A stretch of DNA of 64,000 bases, taken from Gammaproteobacteria bacterium (lineage in GTDB: Bacteria > Pseudomonadota > Gammaproteobacteria > Arenicellales > JAJDZL01). Position numbers and translations under genes: made by a program. The notes below the pieces were generated by a model, which was given only the letters and a program-made list of their open reading frames with translations, was not told the origin of the DNA and searched no databases. Positions 61,996 through 64,000 of the stretch are shown one piece after another; position 1 is the stretch's first letter; each line of letters starts with the position of its first letter. The stretch is from NCBI GenBank assembly GCA_022823625.1, contig JAJEHQ010000024.1, positions 1-64,000 of the forward strand, written 5' to 3'.

Positions 61996-63267
61996 ATGTC
62001 TGTCATTTTTTCTTTGTTTGCCTTGTTGCTGGTGGTCTCGGCTGTATGGTTTATTGTGCCCGTCATACTGCGTGGAAGCAGAAGGGAGATTTCTGATCGG
62101 CGGCAGAAAAACATAGAAGTTGCCAAACATCGACTGGCTGAATTGGAACAGCGTGAAAACACCGGTGAAGTAGACCCTGAGGATGCTGCTCAAATTCGTG
62201 AAGAAATTGAAACTGAACTTTACCGGGATGTACACAACCTGACAGACTCCGCTGAGCCGGTTGCTAACAGCAGCACGGGAGCGACAAAGGGGGTAGCGGT
62301 CGCTGTCTCAGTATTTGTGCCACTTGGGGCTGGCGTTCTCTATTTTCTTGTTGGCGAACCCTCTGGTATTTCCATCCAACCACCAGCTACCATGGCGACA
62401 GTTCAAGAGTCCGAACAGGAAAATGATGAGACTGGTGTTGACGCGCAGGACTTAGAGCAACTCACACAGCGGCTGATGACACATTTGGCGACCAATACCG
62501 ATGACGCACTCGGATGGAGCACCGTGGGACAGTTGTTTGTTGCACAGCAGAAATATGCTGAAGCTGCTGTTGCGTACAAGAAAGTACGTGAGTTGCAGGG
62601 TGACAGTGCTGAATTTCTGGTGCGCGAAGCGGATGCTCGAGCAATGGCTAATGATGGCGTCTTACAGGGTCAGCCTGAAGCACTGATTTTGACTGCACTT
62701 GAAATTGAGCCAGACAATACCGGTGGATTATGGTTGGCAGGACTTGCTGCTGGCGAGCGTGGTGAAGTGGAGGTTGCAATGGACTACTGGCAGCGAGCGG
62801 AGCAAACCACGGACAACGAGGAAATGCTCAATCAGCTTCGTCAGTTGATTGAGGCCGGAACCGCAGAACTTGAGAGGGTTGGTAAGTCAGTTTCAAGCAG
62901 GAGCGACCAGACTGTAGCTCCCGTAGTCAAAGTTCAGGTAAGTATTGAGTCTTCCATTTTGAGTAAGATTGATCCCGATGACACTGTATTTATCATCGCA
63001 CGTGCTTTCAACGGCCCGCCAGCGCCACTTGCTGCTGTCAAAAAGCAGGTGAAGGACCTGCCAATTTCTCTGGAACTGGATGATTCCCTTGCAATGCTCC
63101 CCAATCTTAATATTTCATCATTTGAACAGGTCCTCGTCATTGCCAGGGTTTCCCGCTCAGGAACTGCACAGTCGCAGAGTGGCGATTTCTTCGGCCAATC
63201 TGAACCCGTTCGACCGGGCGTTGATCATGCGGTCGTTGAGATTGTGATTTCGGAACAGGTTCCATAA
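61996..63267 (+). CDS. ccmI: Cytochrome c maturation protein CcmI (TPR)
   Basis: A 423-residue protein with two N-terminal membrane helices (residues 4-26 and about 97-115) joined by a charged cytoplasmic loop. TPR-type repeats span about residues 150-290 (L-G-W-S-T-V-G-Q-L-F; A-V-A-Y-K-K-V-R; A-L-I-L-T-A-L-E-I). A C-terminal beta-rich domain follows, as in longer CcmI. It holds apocytochrome c at the CcmFH lyase. Start ATG 18 bases after ccmH. Last ccm gene. Confidence 0.92.
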   Translation: MSVIFSLFALLLVVSAVWFIVPVILRGSRREISDRRQKNIEVAKHRLAELEQRENTGEVDPEDAAQIREEIETELYRDVHNLTDSAEPVANSSTGATKGVAVAVSVFVPLGAGVLYFLVGEPSGISIQPPATMATVQESEQENDETGVDAQDLEQLTQRLMTHLATNTDDALGWSTVGQLFVAQQKYAEAAVAYKKVRELQGDSAEFLVREADARAMANDGVLQGQPEALILTALEIEPDNTGGLWLAGLAAGERGEVEVAMDYWQRAEQTTDNEEMLNQLRQLIEAGTAELERVGKSVSSRSDQTVAPVVKVQVSIESSILSKIDPDDTVFIIARAFNGPPAPLAAVKKQVKDLPISLELDDSLAMLPNLNISSFEQVLVIARVSRSGTAQSQSGDFFGQSEPVRPGVDHAVVEIVISEQVP

Positions 63268-63442
63268 TCAGGGCAGAAAATTTGTCGCAATAAAACTGAA
63301 CCTATGGCCAATGTTTCGGTCACAATTAATGTAGCTTCAGTCGACATCAATCAATTTTCATACATTGGCAGGTGTTTTTATAATGCGAAAGGAACTGGGC
63401 ATCGAAGGTGTCGCATCTCTACTTTAACTGAGGGATATTATC

Positions 63443-63976
63443 ATGAAGAAAATAATTGGATTCGCGATCAGCATGCTGGCTCTGACAGGTGTTGCGCTGA
63501 GTGGTGGTGCTCAAGCAGAATTTTCCGGTACCTACGAAATAGATGTTCCCGTTCTCGGTTATACCGAGCGGTACGTCACAGTGACAGAAGTGAGGCCGGT
63601 TCAGGAGTGTCGAGAAGTTGCAGTGAGTGTTGGTGGTTCGACCAGTTCCGATACACCAGAGTTGCTAGGTGCCATTATTGGCGGAGCAATTGGTAAAGAA
63701 ATTGATGATGACAGTAAGTCGAGTACTGTAATCGGTGCGCTATTAGGCGCCTCGATTGCAAGTGATCTTGAAAAGAAGAATGCGCAAAGTAAAGGTGGAA
63801 CTCGAATGGAAACGCGTTGTACAACGGTTGAGCGGCAAGTTGAAACTCAGAAGTTGAGCGGTTATTTTGTAAATTATGAGTTCCAGGGGCATGTTTTCCG
63901 AGCGACGGTACCTAGTCGTCCGGGTTCAATGATTAAAGTCAAGATTGTTGCAATTCCCGTAGACTACGCCAACTGA
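63443..63976 (+). CDS. Glycine-zipper envelope protein
   Basis: A 177-residue exported protein. Residues 1-25 form a signal peptide (K-K-I-I-G start, ending A-Q-A). A central glycine zipper, L-L-G-A-I-I-G-G-A-I-G-K-E-I and V-I-G-A-L-L-G-A-S-I-A, lies at about residues 73-105, the pattern of the 'glycine zipper 2TM domain' proteins of the outer membrane or periplasm. Cys pairs (near residues 53 and 128) may form a disulfide. Function is unknown, possibly envelope integrity. It is separate from the ccm genes by 175 bases. Confidence 0.85.
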   Translation: MKKIIGFAISMLALTGVALSGGAQAEFSGTYEIDVPVLGYTERYVTVTEVRPVQECREVAVSVGGSTSSDTPELLGAIIGGAIGKEIDDDSKSSTVIGALLGASIASDLEKKNAQSKGGTRMETRCTTVERQVETQKLSGYFVNYEFQGHVFRATVPSRPGSMIKVKIVAIPVDYAN

Positions 63977-64000
63977 TTGCTGAGAGAACCGAATTCTTTT

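Overview
The window looks like chromosomal DNA of a heterotrophic, aerobic gammaproteobacterium, probably marine. This is inferred from gene content: a heterotetrameric sarcosine oxidase operon, a Ccm system I cytochrome c maturation cluster, a BolA protein, a TonB receptor, a YIP1-type membrane protein remnant, a DUF1015 gene beside serA/serC, and several solute-binding-protein-dependent transporters. No rRNA, tRNA or CRISPR array was found, so the placement rests on protein families alone.

Layout. 0.6-2.8 kb: a ferredoxin-like protein, a MaoC-type hydratase and a zinc alcohol dehydrogenase. 2.9-12.9 kb: a divergent LysR regulator and a nine-gene operon (sugar-type ABC importer, Gfo/Idh/MocA oxidoreductase, PxpA/LamB-YcsF hydrolase, biotin carrier, biotin carboxylase, PxpB and PxpC). 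Together the last five look like a urea-carboxylase-type enzyme split into subunits plus a hydrolase, fed by a sugar-type importer. 13.1-16.2 kb: bolA and a GC-richer TonB-dependent receptor. 16.7-25.3 kb: a one-carbon block (glyA, soxBDAG, metF and a phosphoethanolamine-methyltransferase-like gene). 25.5-35.0 kb: histidine utilisation (hutC and a wrecked hutF on the minus strand; hutI, hutG and hutU on the plus strand), followed by a five-gene branched-chain-amino-acid-type ABC importer.

35.0-43.3 kb is an accessory, defence-like island. It holds a two-gene HEPN module with an operator-like palindrome, a frameshifted YIP1 gene, a DUF4143 ATPase between imperfect direct repeats, a second protein with a HEPN-type RX4H motif, a single-chain MmeI-like type IIL restriction-modification enzyme, and degraded pieces of IS1595-, IS110- and IS4-type transposases. 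From 43.3 kb come a DUF6166 gene, a phytanoyl-CoA dioxygenase, serA, serC, DUF1015 and recQ. At 50.7-53.4 kb a second accessory patch holds an AAA-ATPase gene cut and fused to an ISAs1-like transposase remnant, then a Fic gene preceded by an 80-bp tandem repeat carrying palindromes.

53.6-58.3 kb holds a nitrilase-family amidase with a 38-residue membrane ORF behind it, an SLC13/TrkA-C permease and an EamA transporter. 58.5-63.3 kb is ccmEFGHI, without ccmABCD beside it. The window ends with a glycine-zipper envelope protein.

The most promising candidates for something undescribed are the split biotin-dependent amide carboxylase/hydrolase operon with its own sugar-type importer, the autoregulated-looking HEPN pair, and the repeat-controlled Fic gene. 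All functional statements come from reading motifs and gene order; no database search was possible.
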